Assembly: GCA_945906795.1 (NCBI GenBank)
Contig: CAMDRO010000022.1
Location: 1 to 37,132 of the forward strand
Direction of reading: 5' to 3'
DNA length: 37,132 nucleotides
Source: Spirosoma fluviale
GTDB lineage: Bacteria > Bacteroidota > Bacteroidia > Cytophagales > Spirosomataceae
A program made the translations under genes and the position numbers. Below the pieces are notes generated by a model. It was not told the DNA's origin and did not search any database. It was given only the letters and a program-made list of their open reading frames with translations. This document shows, one piece after another, positions 24,403-32,527 of this stretch. Position 1 is the stretch's first letter; every line of letters starts with the position of its first letter.

Positions 24403-25287
24403 ATGATCGAAAAACTCCTAAAAAAAAGTGAGTATAAGTCCTTAGAAATCTTATCAAATGAAGTATTAGAAGGCTTATTTCATGGGAAACACAAGAGTAT
24501 TCTACATGGATTTTCATCTGAATTTAAAGAATTCAAATCCTACGAACAGGGTGAAAATCCAAGAAACATTGATTGGAAATTATTTGGAAAGACGGATAAA
24601 TTATATACAAAAACGTATCAAGATGAAACCAATATTAAAGTCTATTTTATTTTAGATATTTCAACTTCCATGTATTTTCCCATAGAATCCAATGAGAAAA
24701 TAAACAAAGCCGTACAAATTGTAGCCACCTTATCCACCATATTACAAAAACAAAAAGATTCATTTGGAGTCATTTTCATGTCAGATGATCTTTCATTTGA
24801 GAGTAAACTAGGCCATAGTTTAGCCCATTTAAAATACGTATATCAAGCCTTAGAGAATTTAATTGACGAGAATTCAATCAAAAAAAAGACTGGCTTTCCT
24901 GACTTAATCCAAAATAGAATTGAATTATTTGGCTCAAAGAAAAAAATCTATTTCATCTCTGATCTCATGTTTACTGAAGTTGAAAATAAAACATTCATTC
25001 AATCCATGTTAGAGATTAAAGCATTGAAAAATGAAATCGAAATTCTGTACCTAGTAGACCCTACAGAAATCACAAGCCCGATTTCATTCAGCAATTACAT
25101 GAATATTGAGGATAAGGAAACAGATGAAATCCTTTCGATACATATTGATCAGTTCAAAGAGACTTTGCAAAAAATGCATGACCTGAAATTTGAAAATCTA
25201 ATTTCAAAACTCACCCAAAAGGGAATTAAAACTCATGTTATATCAGTAGAGCAACCTTTAATTAATTTGATCAAGCAAATTATTTAA
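24403..25287 (+). CDS. DUF58 / VWA-fold protein
   Basis: 294 residues, no membrane segment. The DUF58 core motif YEQGENPRNIDWKLFGKTDK is at 47-66, and the VWA-like MIDAS DISTS (Asp85, Ser87, Ser89) is intact. DUF58 proteins usually work with a MoxR AAA+ ATPase and Bat proteins in metal-cofactor or envelope maturation, but no moxR or bat gene is in this window, so the partner must be elsewhere. It follows rlpA by six bases (likely one message) and overlaps the convergent thioredoxin gene by eight bases. Confidence 0.87.
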   Translation: MIEKLLKKSEYKSLEILSNEVLEGLFHGKHKSILHGFSSEFKEFKSYEQGENPRNIDWKLFGKTDKLYTKTYQDETNIKVYFILDISTSMYFPIESNEKINKAVQIVATLSTILQKQKDSFGVIFMSDDLSFESKLGHSLAHLKYVYQALENLIDENSIKKKTGFPDLIQNRIELFGSKKKIYFISDLMFTEVENKTFIQSMLEIKALKNEIEILYLVDPTEITSPISFSNYMNIEDKETDEILSIHIDQFKETLQKMHDLKFENLISKLTQKGIKTHVISVEQPLINLIKQII

Positions 25288-26713
25288 TATTTCCGCTTAA
25301 TTTATTTTCATGAAATTCAATGAACTCTTTTAAGTTTTCAATAGGTATTCTTTTGCCAATAATCTTTTTATTTTTATCCAAAACATAAATAATTGGAGTA
25401 GAATATATATCAAAAGTATTTTTAAAGTCTGTGTAATATTCCTCTTTCCCCGTTTTTGAATTTATATGTACGTCAACCCCATTATACCAATTTTGAATTT
25501 TAAATTCGGCAATAAATTTTTTCCATTGCTCCTTTTCTCTAAGGATTGAAACGGCAAATACAATCGCACTTTTAGATTTCAAATAATCAGTAAGTGCTAC
25601 TAATTTTGGCACTTCCTCTTTACAATGACTACATTCTGGATCATAGATAAATAAAATAGTGTAATTACCAGGAGAAGTCGATAAGGTTAGTAGTTTCCCA
25701 GCAGGATCAGTTAAATACATATCTGGAATTTTTTTACCAATCAAAAGGGGCTTAATGATCTTAATTCGCTCCTTTATTCGTCTGACCGTGGACGTATCCC
25801 AAAGTTTAGGTTCGTTGATATAATACTTTTCAGACATGTGCACAAAAGCCGCATCGGTACCTATTACATTGTGATTTTCATAGGTGCTTGATATTTTATA
25901 AATGACATACTTACGAACATCCTCATTTTTTATTTTAGCCAAAATAATATCGGCATCTTTCGTAATGGAGTCTGATTCCTGTACGACTAAATCGGTAAAG
26001 AACTTTTCCAATTTCTTTTGTAAAAATGGAGTTCGAATAAACTTTTCGTCATTTAAGTCGATGTTATCAAAAAAATGTTTTTTGTAATATCTATATTGAA
26101 ACTGGTATAAATCAGCACTATCTTTTGCCGTTTTGACGGGCTTTGAAAAAGCAGGCATATCAGGTTCAAATGTAGCCTTGATCAATTTAGAAGCAAATAG
26201 AGTTTTGTTTTTAAGCATCCAAGCTTGTTGGAAATCCAAAATTGACTTTCTTAAAGCTGCAAACCGAGGATCATTCGCTGGAACAGATCTTAATTTTCCA
26301 TAAAGGCTAACCATTTCTTTTTGAAAAGAGTAAAAAGCTTGATTTTCGTCGCTACCTACGATTTTCATATTATTGACTAAATCTAGCGTATCTGTCTCAA
26401 ATGAAAAGTGAGTATTACCCATGATGAAATCTAAGTACTTGGACTGATCAAATGTGATCAAATAAAGTCCTTTGGGCAATTCTGCTCTCCCTTGAAATGT
26501 GAAATTACCACTTCCATCCGCTACTGCGGTATCCTTGACAACTTGTTGGCTCGACCCAAAATAATGCGCTAAATACACATCTGAATTCTTAACCCCGACA
26601 ATTTTACCTTTGATTAAATAACCTTTGAGGCTACTTGCACTACTTAATTTAGTTTGAGCTAAGGCTGAGAAAAAAGAAAAGAAAATAAAGGTGTAAACAA
26701 AAAATATTTTCAT
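25280..26713 (-). CDS. TlpA-like thioredoxin-fold protein with DUF4369/DUF5106-type N-terminus
   Basis: 477 residues with a signal peptide (cleavage near ALA-Q at 20). The first domain (about 30-130, GYLIKGKIVGVKNSDVYLAHYFGSSQQVVKDTAVADGSGNFTF) is DUF4369-like; the middle is helical, DUF5106-like; the C-terminal third is a thioredoxin fold with the redox motif Cys361-Ser-His-Cys364 in FIYDPECSHCKEEVPKL and a cis-Pro region (STPIIYVLD). Periplasmic thiol-disulphide role, for example reduction of c-type cytochrome apoproteins or other clients; no specific client shown. Divergent from the ElyC-like gene with only 42 bases between. Confidence 0.85.
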   Translation of the reverse strand: MKIFFVYTFIFFSFFSALAQTKLSSASSLKGYLIKGKIVGVKNSDVYLAHYFGSSQQVVKDTAVADGSGNFTFQGRAELPKGLYLITFDQSKYLDFIMGNTHFSFETDTLDLVNNMKIVGSDENQAFYSFQKEMVSLYGKLRSVPANDPRFAALRKSILDFQQAWMLKNKTLFASKLIKATFEPDMPAFSKPVKTAKDSADLYQFQYRYYKKHFFDNIDLNDEKFIRTPFLQKKLEKFFTDLVVQESDSITKDADIILAKIKNEDVRKYVIYKISSTYENHNVIGTDAAFVHMSEKYYINEPKLWDTSTVRRIKERIKIIKPLLIGKKIPDMYLTDPAGKLLTLSTSPGNYTILFIYDPECSHCKEEVPKLVALTDYLKSKSAIVFAVSILREKEQWKKFIAEFKIQNWYNGVDVHINSKTGKEEYYTDFKNTFDIYSTPIIYVLDKNKKIIGKRIPIENLKEFIEFHENKLSGNIK

Positions 26714-26739
26714 AGAATTAGAATAATTTTACAAATAAA

Positions 26740-26747
26740 CAAAAATA
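26740..26747 (-). promoter_or_regulatory. Possible -7 promoter element for the thioredoxin gene
   Basis: TATTTTTG on the minus strand, about 27 bases before the ATG at 26713, in the 42-base divergent gap. No TTG is found at the right distance, so support is limited to the -7 element. Confidence 0.3.
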
Positions 26748-26755
26748 AAATTACG

Positions 26756-27535
26756 ATGTTTTTTGCGCTATCTAAAATTATAGATTTTATTCTTTTACCG
26801 ATTTGCTGGATTTTTGTTTTACTATTGATTTCTCTCTTGTCAAAATATCAAAAATCAAGAAAGCGTTCACTCTTAGCGATACTAGTCATATTAACGCTTT
26901 TTAGTAATCCTTGGTTTGTGAACCGATTGTATATTTCCTATGAACAGCCAACGGTAACGTTAGAAAAGAATGAAAATTATACGTGGGGAATTGTATTGGG
27001 TGGTGGCATGATAAGACCCAGCGATGAGGATCAATCAGACAAAATTAATGTGGGAGAGACTGCTGATCGATTTATTCAACCCATATTGTTATACAAAGCT
27101 GGAAAAATAAAGAAGATTTTAATTACGGGTGGAAACACCAGTATTGGGAAAATTAAAGTGGATAAGGGGCATGAAACCAATGACGTTAAGCAATTAATGA
27201 TTGACATGGGAGTTAGGCCAAAAGACATTTATATGGAAACCAAAGCCCGAAATACTAGGGAGAATGCAACCTATTCGGCCCAAATGCTTAAAAACTACCT
27301 TAAAAATGAAGAAATGCTTTTAATTACGTCGGCGATGCATATGCAAAGATCAATTCGTTGTTTTACCAAAGCAGGATTTAAAATTAAGGCCTATCCCGTG
27401 GACAAAAAAGGAAGCCATAATGAATCTGGTCTACTGGATTTAATTACACCATCGGATCATAATCTATCAAAAACATCCCAACTTATCCGTGAGATAAGTG
27501 GCTTGATCATTTACACAATCATGGGATATTGTTAA
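26756..27535 (+). CDS. YdcF/ElyC-like DUF218 membrane protein
   Basis: 259 residues, the same length and plan as E. coli ElyC: two N-terminal transmembrane helices (about 3-28 and 37-57) then a DUF218 domain in the periplasm. Seen DUF218 motifs: WGIVLGGGM (86-94), ILITGGNTSIG, ETKARNTRENA and LLITSAMHMQRSIRCFTKAGF. ElyC affects peptidoglycan and undecaprenyl-carrier use; SanA/YdcF relatives are envelope factors of unknown reaction. The assignment to the ElyC branch rests on length and topology. It overlaps pfkA by four bases at the convergent ends. A smaller paralogue sits at 31988-32476. Confidence 0.82.
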   Translation: MFFALSKIIDFILLPICWIFVLLLISLLSKYQKSRKRSLLAILVILTLFSNPWFVNRLYISYEQPTVTLEKNENYTWGIVLGGGMIRPSDEDQSDKINVGETADRFIQPILLYKAGKIKKILITGGNTSIGKIKVDKGHETNDVKQLMIDMGVRPKDIYMETKARNTRENATYSAQMLKNYLKNEEMLLITSAMHMQRSIRCFTKAGFKIKAYPVDKKGSHNESGLLDLITPSDHNLSKTSQLIREISGLIIYTIMGYC

Positions 27536-28506
27536 GTAGATAAAATTTCAACCATTCGCATCAAGTCCTCTGAAACAGGCTTCTTTTTCGTTATGGTATC
27601 GTGAAAGGGGGTATACACTAATTGATTGTTTACCACGCCAGCCATCACATTTCTCTCGCCTCTCAATAAGCCTTCTAAGGCTCCTAAACCTAATCGGCTC
27701 GCTAATATGCGATCAGAAGCGGTAGGAATTCCACCTCGTTGAATATGGCCTAAGGTGGTTACTCGAATATCCAACTCAGCACTCATACTTTCTTTGATTT
27801 TTTTAGCTATAATTTGTGCATTTCCTTCTTCATCACCTTCTGCGACCACAACAATGGAAGAAGACTTTGCCTTAGCAAAACCTTTTTGCAAAATCGCTAC
27901 AATCTCGCTGACAGGTGTTAAATTTTCAGGAATCATGACAGCTTCCGCTCCTCCTGCAATCCCACATTCTATCGCTATATATCCAGAATCACGCCCCATT
28001 ACTTCAATAAAAAATACTCGGTCATGTGAGTCAGCTGTATCGCGGATTTTATCAATTGCATCCAAAGCCGTATTGACAGCCGTATCATAGCCGATGGTGT
28101 AATCGGTACCGTATAAATCATTATCTATCGTACCTGGAGCACCCACAGTAGGGATTTTAAATTCATTATAAAAAATTTCCGCACCGGTAAAAGTACCATT
28201 TCCGCCAATGGCCACTAAACCTTCTATGCCTTTTTCCATCAACTGTTCAAAGGCTTTTTGACGACCTTCTGAGGTCATGAACTCTTTAGAACGAGCTGAT
28301 TTTAAAATCGTTCCACCTCGTTGAATTATATTACTGACAGATTGTGAATTTAAAGGAATAATATCCCCTTTTATCATTCCATTATACCCTCTAACTATTC
28401 CAAAAACCTCCACATTATGATATGCAGCACCACGAACAATAGCGCGTATGCAAGCATTCATTCCTGGAGCATCACCTCCCGATGTAAAAACTGCTATTTT
28501 CTTCAT
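27532..28506 (-). CDS. pfkA: ATP-dependent 6-phosphofructokinase
   Basis: 324 residues, the length of the bacterial enzyme that phosphorylates fructose-6-phosphate in glycolysis. Motifs: SGGDAPGMNACIRA near the N-terminus, PGTIDND (124-130, catalytic Asp128), EVMGRDSGYIA, VVVAEGDEEG and LGHIQRGG. Gly104 is present, the residue that marks ATP rather than pyrophosphate use. However the ATP/Mg loop reads GGNGTF: residue 103, Asp in the E. coli enzyme (GGDGS), is Asn here, encoded by a clear AAT codon. Otherwise the protein looks intact. Divergent from the M42 peptidase gene. Confidence 0.95.
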   Translation of the reverse strand: MKKIAVFTSGGDAPGMNACIRAIVRGAAYHNVEVFGIVRGYNGMIKGDIIPLNSQSVSNIIQRGGTILKSARSKEFMTSEGRQKAFEQLMEKGIEGLVAIGGNGTFTGAEIFYNEFKIPTVGAPGTIDNDLYGTDYTIGYDTAVNTALDAIDKIRDTADSHDRVFFIEVMGRDSGYIAIECGIAGGAEAVMIPENLTPVSEIVAILQKGFAKAKSSSIVVVAEGDEEGNAQIIAKKIKESMSAELDIRVTTLGHIQRGGIPTASDRILASRLGLGALEGLLRGERNVMAGVVNNQLVYTPFHDTITKKKPVSEDLMRMVEILST

Positions 28507-28543
28507 TTAAAAAATTTTATATCACTCAGACCTTTCATACAAT

Positions 28544-28576
28544 CAAAAATACAATCTTTATAGATTATAACAGCAA
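28544..28576 (-). promoter_or_regulatory. Predicted promoter of pfkA
   Basis: Minus strand TTG (28576-28574), 22-base spacer, TATTTTTG (28551-28544). Both boxes match the Bacteroidota consensus with a slightly long spacer; the leader would be about 35 bases. The other 90 bases of the divergent gap are AT-rich and show no convincing promoter for the M42 gene. Confidence 0.4.
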
Positions 28577-28672
28577 AAATAAATTTTAATTGATTCAAAA
28601 AACTTTAAAATATTATTTTATTAAAAATAAATTATAAACAAGGCTTAGTAACTTGCAAAAAAAATACAAATT

Positions 28673-29743
28673 ATGTCTACCAAAGCGAACGAATTCTTAT
28701 ATAATTATTTAAATAATGCCTCTCCTACTGGATTTGAAATGTCAGGCCAAAAAATATGGCTAGATTACATTAAACCCTATATTGATGATAAAATCATAGA
28801 CACCTATGGAACTGCGGTGGGTGTTATAAATCCTGGCCAGCCCTATTCTGTAGTCATAGAAGCACATGCAGATGAAATTTCATGGTTTGTCAATTACATT
28901 GATGATAATGGGTATTTATTTCTACGAAGAAATGGGGGCTCAGATGCTTTAATTGCTCCTTCTATGCGGGCAAATATCCACACAAAAGACAAAGTCATCA
29001 AAGGAATTTTTGGTTGGCCCGCAATACATGTACGCGATTTAGCGAAAGATAAAGCTCCAAGTGTATCCGATATTTTTATTGACTGTGGCGCCTCAAATAA
29101 AAAAGAGGTTGAAAAAATGGGCATACATGTAGGCTGTGTCGTTACTTTTGAGGATGGTTTAATGGAACTGAACAAAAAGTATTTAGTAGGCCGAGCCTTA
29201 GACAATCGGATTGGTGGCTACATGATAGCAGAAGTAGCTAGGCGTCTTACTGAGAAGAAAATTAAATTGCCCTATACTTTATACATAGTCAACTCTGTCC
29301 AAGAAGAAATTGGGTTACGTGGTGCAGAAATGATCGTGCGCAGATTAAAACCAGATTTAGCCTTTATTACGGATGTGACCCATGATACGCAGTCACCTAT
29401 GTACAATAAGAAAACACAAGGCGATATGTCGTGTGGAAAAGGCCCTGTCATCTGTTATGGTCCTGCGGTACAAAATAATGTGCGTGATTTCATCATTGAC
29501 GTGGCGGAAGAAAATAAAATTTCATATCAAAGGCAAGCAGTTTCTCGATCGACCGGAACTGATACGGATGCTTTTGCCTATGCCACAGAAGGAGTCGCAT
29601 CGGCCTTAATTTCATTGCCTTTAAAATACATGCACACCACGGTGGAAATGATAGCCAAAGAAGATATGAATGCGGTCATCGACTTAATCTACCAGACGCT
29701 GATCAAGGTAAAAGGAAATGAAGATTGGAGATACTTTAGTTAA
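28673..29743 (+). CDS. M42-family zinc aminopeptidase
   Basis: 356 residues, no signal peptide, so cytoplasmic. Di-zinc peptidase of the M42 (TET/FrvX, glutamyl-aminopeptidase-like) family. Seen metal/catalytic regions: VIEAHADEISWFV (His65), GRALDNRIGGYM (Asp ligand), VNSVQEEIGLRGAEM (catalytic Glu-Glu pair), FITDVTHDTQ and the C-terminal KYMHTTVEM histidine. Such enzymes form dodecameric shells that remove N-terminal residues from peptides downstream of the large proteases. Stands alone on the plus strand and ends before a bidirectional terminator. Confidence 0.93.
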   Translation: MSTKANEFLYNYLNNASPTGFEMSGQKIWLDYIKPYIDDKIIDTYGTAVGVINPGQPYSVVIEAHADEISWFVNYIDDNGYLFLRRNGGSDALIAPSMRANIHTKDKVIKGIFGWPAIHVRDLAKDKAPSVSDIFIDCGASNKKEVEKMGIHVGCVVTFEDGLMELNKKYLVGRALDNRIGGYMIAEVARRLTEKKIKLPYTLYIVNSVQEEIGLRGAEMIVRRLKPDLAFITDVTHDTQSPMYNKKTQGDMSCGKGPVICYGPAVQNNVRDFIIDVAEENKISYQRQAVSRSTGTDTDAFAYATEGVASALISLPLKYMHTTVEMIAKEDMNAVIDLIYQTLIKVKGNEDWRYFS

Positions 29744-29778
29744 ATCTCAAAAAATCGCTTTATTAGCAGTGGACAATT

Positions 29779-29811
29779 AAAAAAGGTGAATGCAAGCATT
29801 CACTTTTTTTT
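29779..29811. terminator. Bidirectional intrinsic terminator between M42 and S9 peptidase genes
   Basis: Arms GGTGAATG-type (29785-29792) and CATTCAC (29797-29803) pair over seven bases with a 4-base loop, flanked by six As on the left and eight Ts on the right, so it works from either strand. It lies 35 bases after the M42 stop and 11 bases after the convergent S9 stop. Confidence 0.8.
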
Positions 29812-29821
29812 CACCTTTGTC

Positions 29822-31975
29822 TTATTTCCCTTCATTAAGTTTCAAATACCGACTGAAAAATTCGTAGGTACGAAGCATCTGATCAATTCTTTGCCTATTA
29901 TTTCCAGCTCTTGTTATTTCATGAGAAGCTTCAGGGTGTCTGACATATTCAACCTCTCGACCCAATATTTTTAAACTTTTGTACAACATTTCACTACCAA
30001 TAACTCCCGTTCGCAAATCATTTTCACCATGAAAAATAATTAATGGTGTTTTGATATTTTGAACATAGGTCAAAGGGGACTCTCGGTCTAATATTATTCT
30101 AGTTGTTTTCTCCCAAGGATAGCCACCAAAATAGCGCGGATTTAATCGCCATGCATTGCCCTCACCAAAAAATGTACTTAATTCATATACACCTCTTTGG
30201 GAGCAAGCTACCTTAAAACGATTCGTATGACCCAGCATCCACGTAACTAAATAACCTGCATAAGATCCTCCAGTAATAGCTAATTGCGTCGTGTCAACCC
30301 AACCCTCATTCACCGCTAAATCAGTCATTTGCATCACATCTGACATAGGTCCAGCCCCCCAGTCTTTTACATTGGCCGCTAAAAACTCGGATCCATATCC
30401 CCCACTGCCTCTTGGATTGCCGTAAACGACTCCCATTCCTTTACTTGCATAATATTGAAATTCATGCCACATACTGGCCTCACCCGTTCCCCACATCGCA
30501 GTAGGACCTCCATGAATGTCAACAACCAAGGGATATTGAGTTCCTGATTGATAATTTAATGGCTTCATTAACCAATACTCGACACGCTGACCTTTTTTGT
30601 TTACAAACGATTTTTTAATAGGTTTTGAAATCGATTTGCCGGCCAACCAATTTGTATTTTCGTTCGTAAAAATAGACTCAGATTTTCCTAGTAAATCATT
30701 GACATACAGCTCAGATGGATTGTCAATACAAGTTTTGGCATAAATCAAATAATCGCCTTTTAAATCAAAACCTAAAACACCATCCACCTCAGAGGTGATT
30801 TGCTTAACCTTGTTAGATTGTAAATGATAAACAAAAATGGGAACACCTCCGTGATCCTGAGCTGTAAAATATATACTTTCATTATTTTCTGACCATTTGA
30901 CTTGAGTGATGACCCGATCCATAGGAACATCTATAACGGCCGAATTAGCTAGATTTAGAATTTTTAAAGTACCATTTCGAACTATTGAAGTACTTATTTC
31001 TACATATGTGAGCCAATTACCATCAGGACTTAAATTAATATTCGAATAGGCAAAACCTTTCTTTTCAACAAGGGTACTATATTGATTATTTGATCGATTA
31101 TATAACACAATTTTATGATCCAAAACACGGTCAGGATGCGTCAAAGTATCAACTGGAATGATGGCTATAATACCCTTAGATGTTTCTTCCCAGTCGGTCC
31201 AACGATCATACGGATTATTGATCAAAACGGGTTTAGAAGATCCATCCACTGAAATTTTAAATAATAAATTTATTGGAAATTCACCCGTTGTCGTGGTCTC
31301 TTCTTGAAAGTTTAAGCGATTAATTACTTTGGCCTTCTTATCTTTTTCATTTTGATATAAATAAGCGCGAACCTCTTGTAGATTTCCGTTGGGATTTGCC
31401 TTAGATGAACGAGCATAAACATTTGCATCCAATTTCGGTTTTTCAATGTTCCAAGAAGGAATCAGTTTTGACGGATTATTTAAAGAATCTAGCAAAAATT
31501 CTTTCATTGTTATTCGTTCTTGGTACAAGACAAATTGACCATCTTTAGACCAAACAGGATTAATGATACCTCTAGATGATGAAGTCAAAGCCATGGGTTC
31601 ACCCCCATTCAAATTGATGATGTAAGCTTGGGATTTATTACCTATATCTCTAGAAAATAAAATGGAACGTCCATCTGGACTCCATGAAGGGGATGAAATA
31701 GCATATTTGCCGGATGTCAAAGTCCGATATGTTTTTTCCTTTAATTCACCCAAATACAATTGGGTTATATAGACAAAATCACTTTTTTTATCCACATCCT
31801 CTTTAATTTCCATGACAGAAAAAAGGACATGCAAGCCATCCGGAGAAATTTGTGGCTTTCCAATCGTTTTAATTTTCAACAAATCAGTTACTTCAATCGG
31901 CTTTAAAGTATTCTGTTGGGCAATCGAAAAATAGGATGAAAACAAAAGAAGAAAGTAGAATACGTAGTTTATCAT
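29822..31975 (-). CDS. S9-family prolyl-oligopeptidase-like peptidase, secreted
   Basis: 717 residues with a signal peptide (1-19, SIAQ), so periplasmic or exported. N-terminal seven-bladed propeller built from WD40-like/TolB-like repeats (SPSWSPDGRSILF, NPVWSKDGQFVLY, and others, about 40-450), then an alpha/beta hydrolase domain. Catalytic triad: Ser571 in GGSYAG, Asp653 in HGENDLRTG, His685 in HPEASHE. The GNPRGSGGYG segment is typical of the acylaminoacyl/dipeptidyl-peptidase branch. It likely degrades oligopeptides for nutrition. It follows the small YdcF gene by 12 bases and is the end of the leu cluster's strand run. Confidence 0.92.
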   Translation of the reverse strand: MINYVFYFLLLFSSYFSIAQQNTLKPIEVTDLLKIKTIGKPQISPDGLHVLFSVMEIKEDVDKKSDFVYITQLYLGELKEKTYRTLTSGKYAISSPSWSPDGRSILFSRDIGNKSQAYIINLNGGEPMALTSSSRGIINPVWSKDGQFVLYQERITMKEFLLDSLNNPSKLIPSWNIEKPKLDANVYARSSKANPNGNLQEVRAYLYQNEKDKKAKVINRLNFQEETTTTGEFPINLLFKISVDGSSKPVLINNPYDRWTDWEETSKGIIAIIPVDTLTHPDRVLDHKIVLYNRSNNQYSTLVEKKGFAYSNINLSPDGNWLTYVEISTSIVRNGTLKILNLANSAVIDVPMDRVITQVKWSENNESIYFTAQDHGGVPIFVYHLQSNKVKQITSEVDGVLGFDLKGDYLIYAKTCIDNPSELYVNDLLGKSESIFTNENTNWLAGKSISKPIKKSFVNKKGQRVEYWLMKPLNYQSGTQYPLVVDIHGGPTAMWGTGEASMWHEFQYYASKGMGVVYGNPRGSGGYGSEFLAANVKDWGAGPMSDVMQMTDLAVNEGWVDTTQLAITGGSYAGYLVTWMLGHTNRFKVACSQRGVYELSTFFGEGNAWRLNPRYFGGYPWEKTTRIILDRESPLTYVQNIKTPLIIFHGENDLRTGVIGSEMLYKSLKILGREVEYVRHPEASHEITRAGNNRQRIDQMLRTYEFFSRYLKLNEGK

Positions 31976-31987
31976 TTTTAAAAAAAT

Positions 31988-32476
31988 TTAATAATACAAT
32001 CCATTTGAATTTAATTGGTCCATAGCCAGTTTTTCATGTCGGATCAAAGGTTCCAAAACATCATCTAAGGAATGATGAGCAACCGCTTTGAAATTTAAAT
32101 TAAAATCTTTTAAAATTTCAGTAAATATAAATTTTACTCGAGCTACGTGATATTCAGAAGTGATGATAAAAAGGTCTTTATAGGCCACATTCGTTAAAAC
32201 AGATTTAGACATTGTAGCGTCCTCAACGGTGTTTGAAGAGAGTGCCAATGGCAAAAAAGCAGTTGAAGGAACGCCTTTTTCGATTAAAAAATTCTTTAGG
32301 TAATTCGCATGTGCGATAGGGCTCGTATTAAAATGAGCACCAAAGCCACCTGTGCAAAGTATTTTATACTTTTTAGAATCAAATACAGATAAACATCCAT
32401 ATAAACGATCCAAGGCAATGGGACCTAAGGTACCATCAGGAAAATTGGGAGAACCTAAAACGACAATTACTTCCAT
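31988..32476 (-). CDS. Small soluble YdcF-like DUF218 protein
   Basis: 162 residues, no membrane helix or signal peptide. DUF218 features: VIVVLGSPNFPDGTLGPIALDRL at the N-terminus, ILCTGGFGAHFNTSPIAHANYL, SNTVEDATMSK and LFIITSEYHVARVKFIFTEIL. The reaction of DUF218 proteins is unknown; the fold has a Rossmann-like sheet. Its ATG follows immediately on the U-tract of the leuB terminator, with no Shine-Dalgarno site, so expression may depend on read-through from the leu genes. A membrane-bound paralogue is at 26756-27535. Confidence 0.8.
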   Translation of the reverse strand: MEVIVVLGSPNFPDGTLGPIALDRLYGCLSVFDSKKYKILCTGGFGAHFNTSPIAHANYLKNFLIEKGVPSTAFLPLALSSNTVEDATMSKSVLTNVAYKDLFIITSEYHVARVKFIFTEILKDFNLNFKAVAHHSLDDVLEPLIRHEKLAMDQLNSNGLYY

Positions 32477-32507
32477 AAAAAATGCTCAGAGAAAAATCCC
32501 TGAGCAT
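32477..32507 (-). terminator. Intrinsic terminator after leuB
   Basis: Perfect 8-bp inverted repeat ATGCTCAG / CTGAGCAT (32482-32489 and 32500-32507), 10-base loop, then five Ts on the minus strand (32481-32477) that end directly at the ATG of the next gene. Lies 20 bases after the leuB stop and marks the end of the leucine cluster. Confidence 0.65.
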
Positions 32508-32527
32508 AAAAATACAAATATTTGGAA

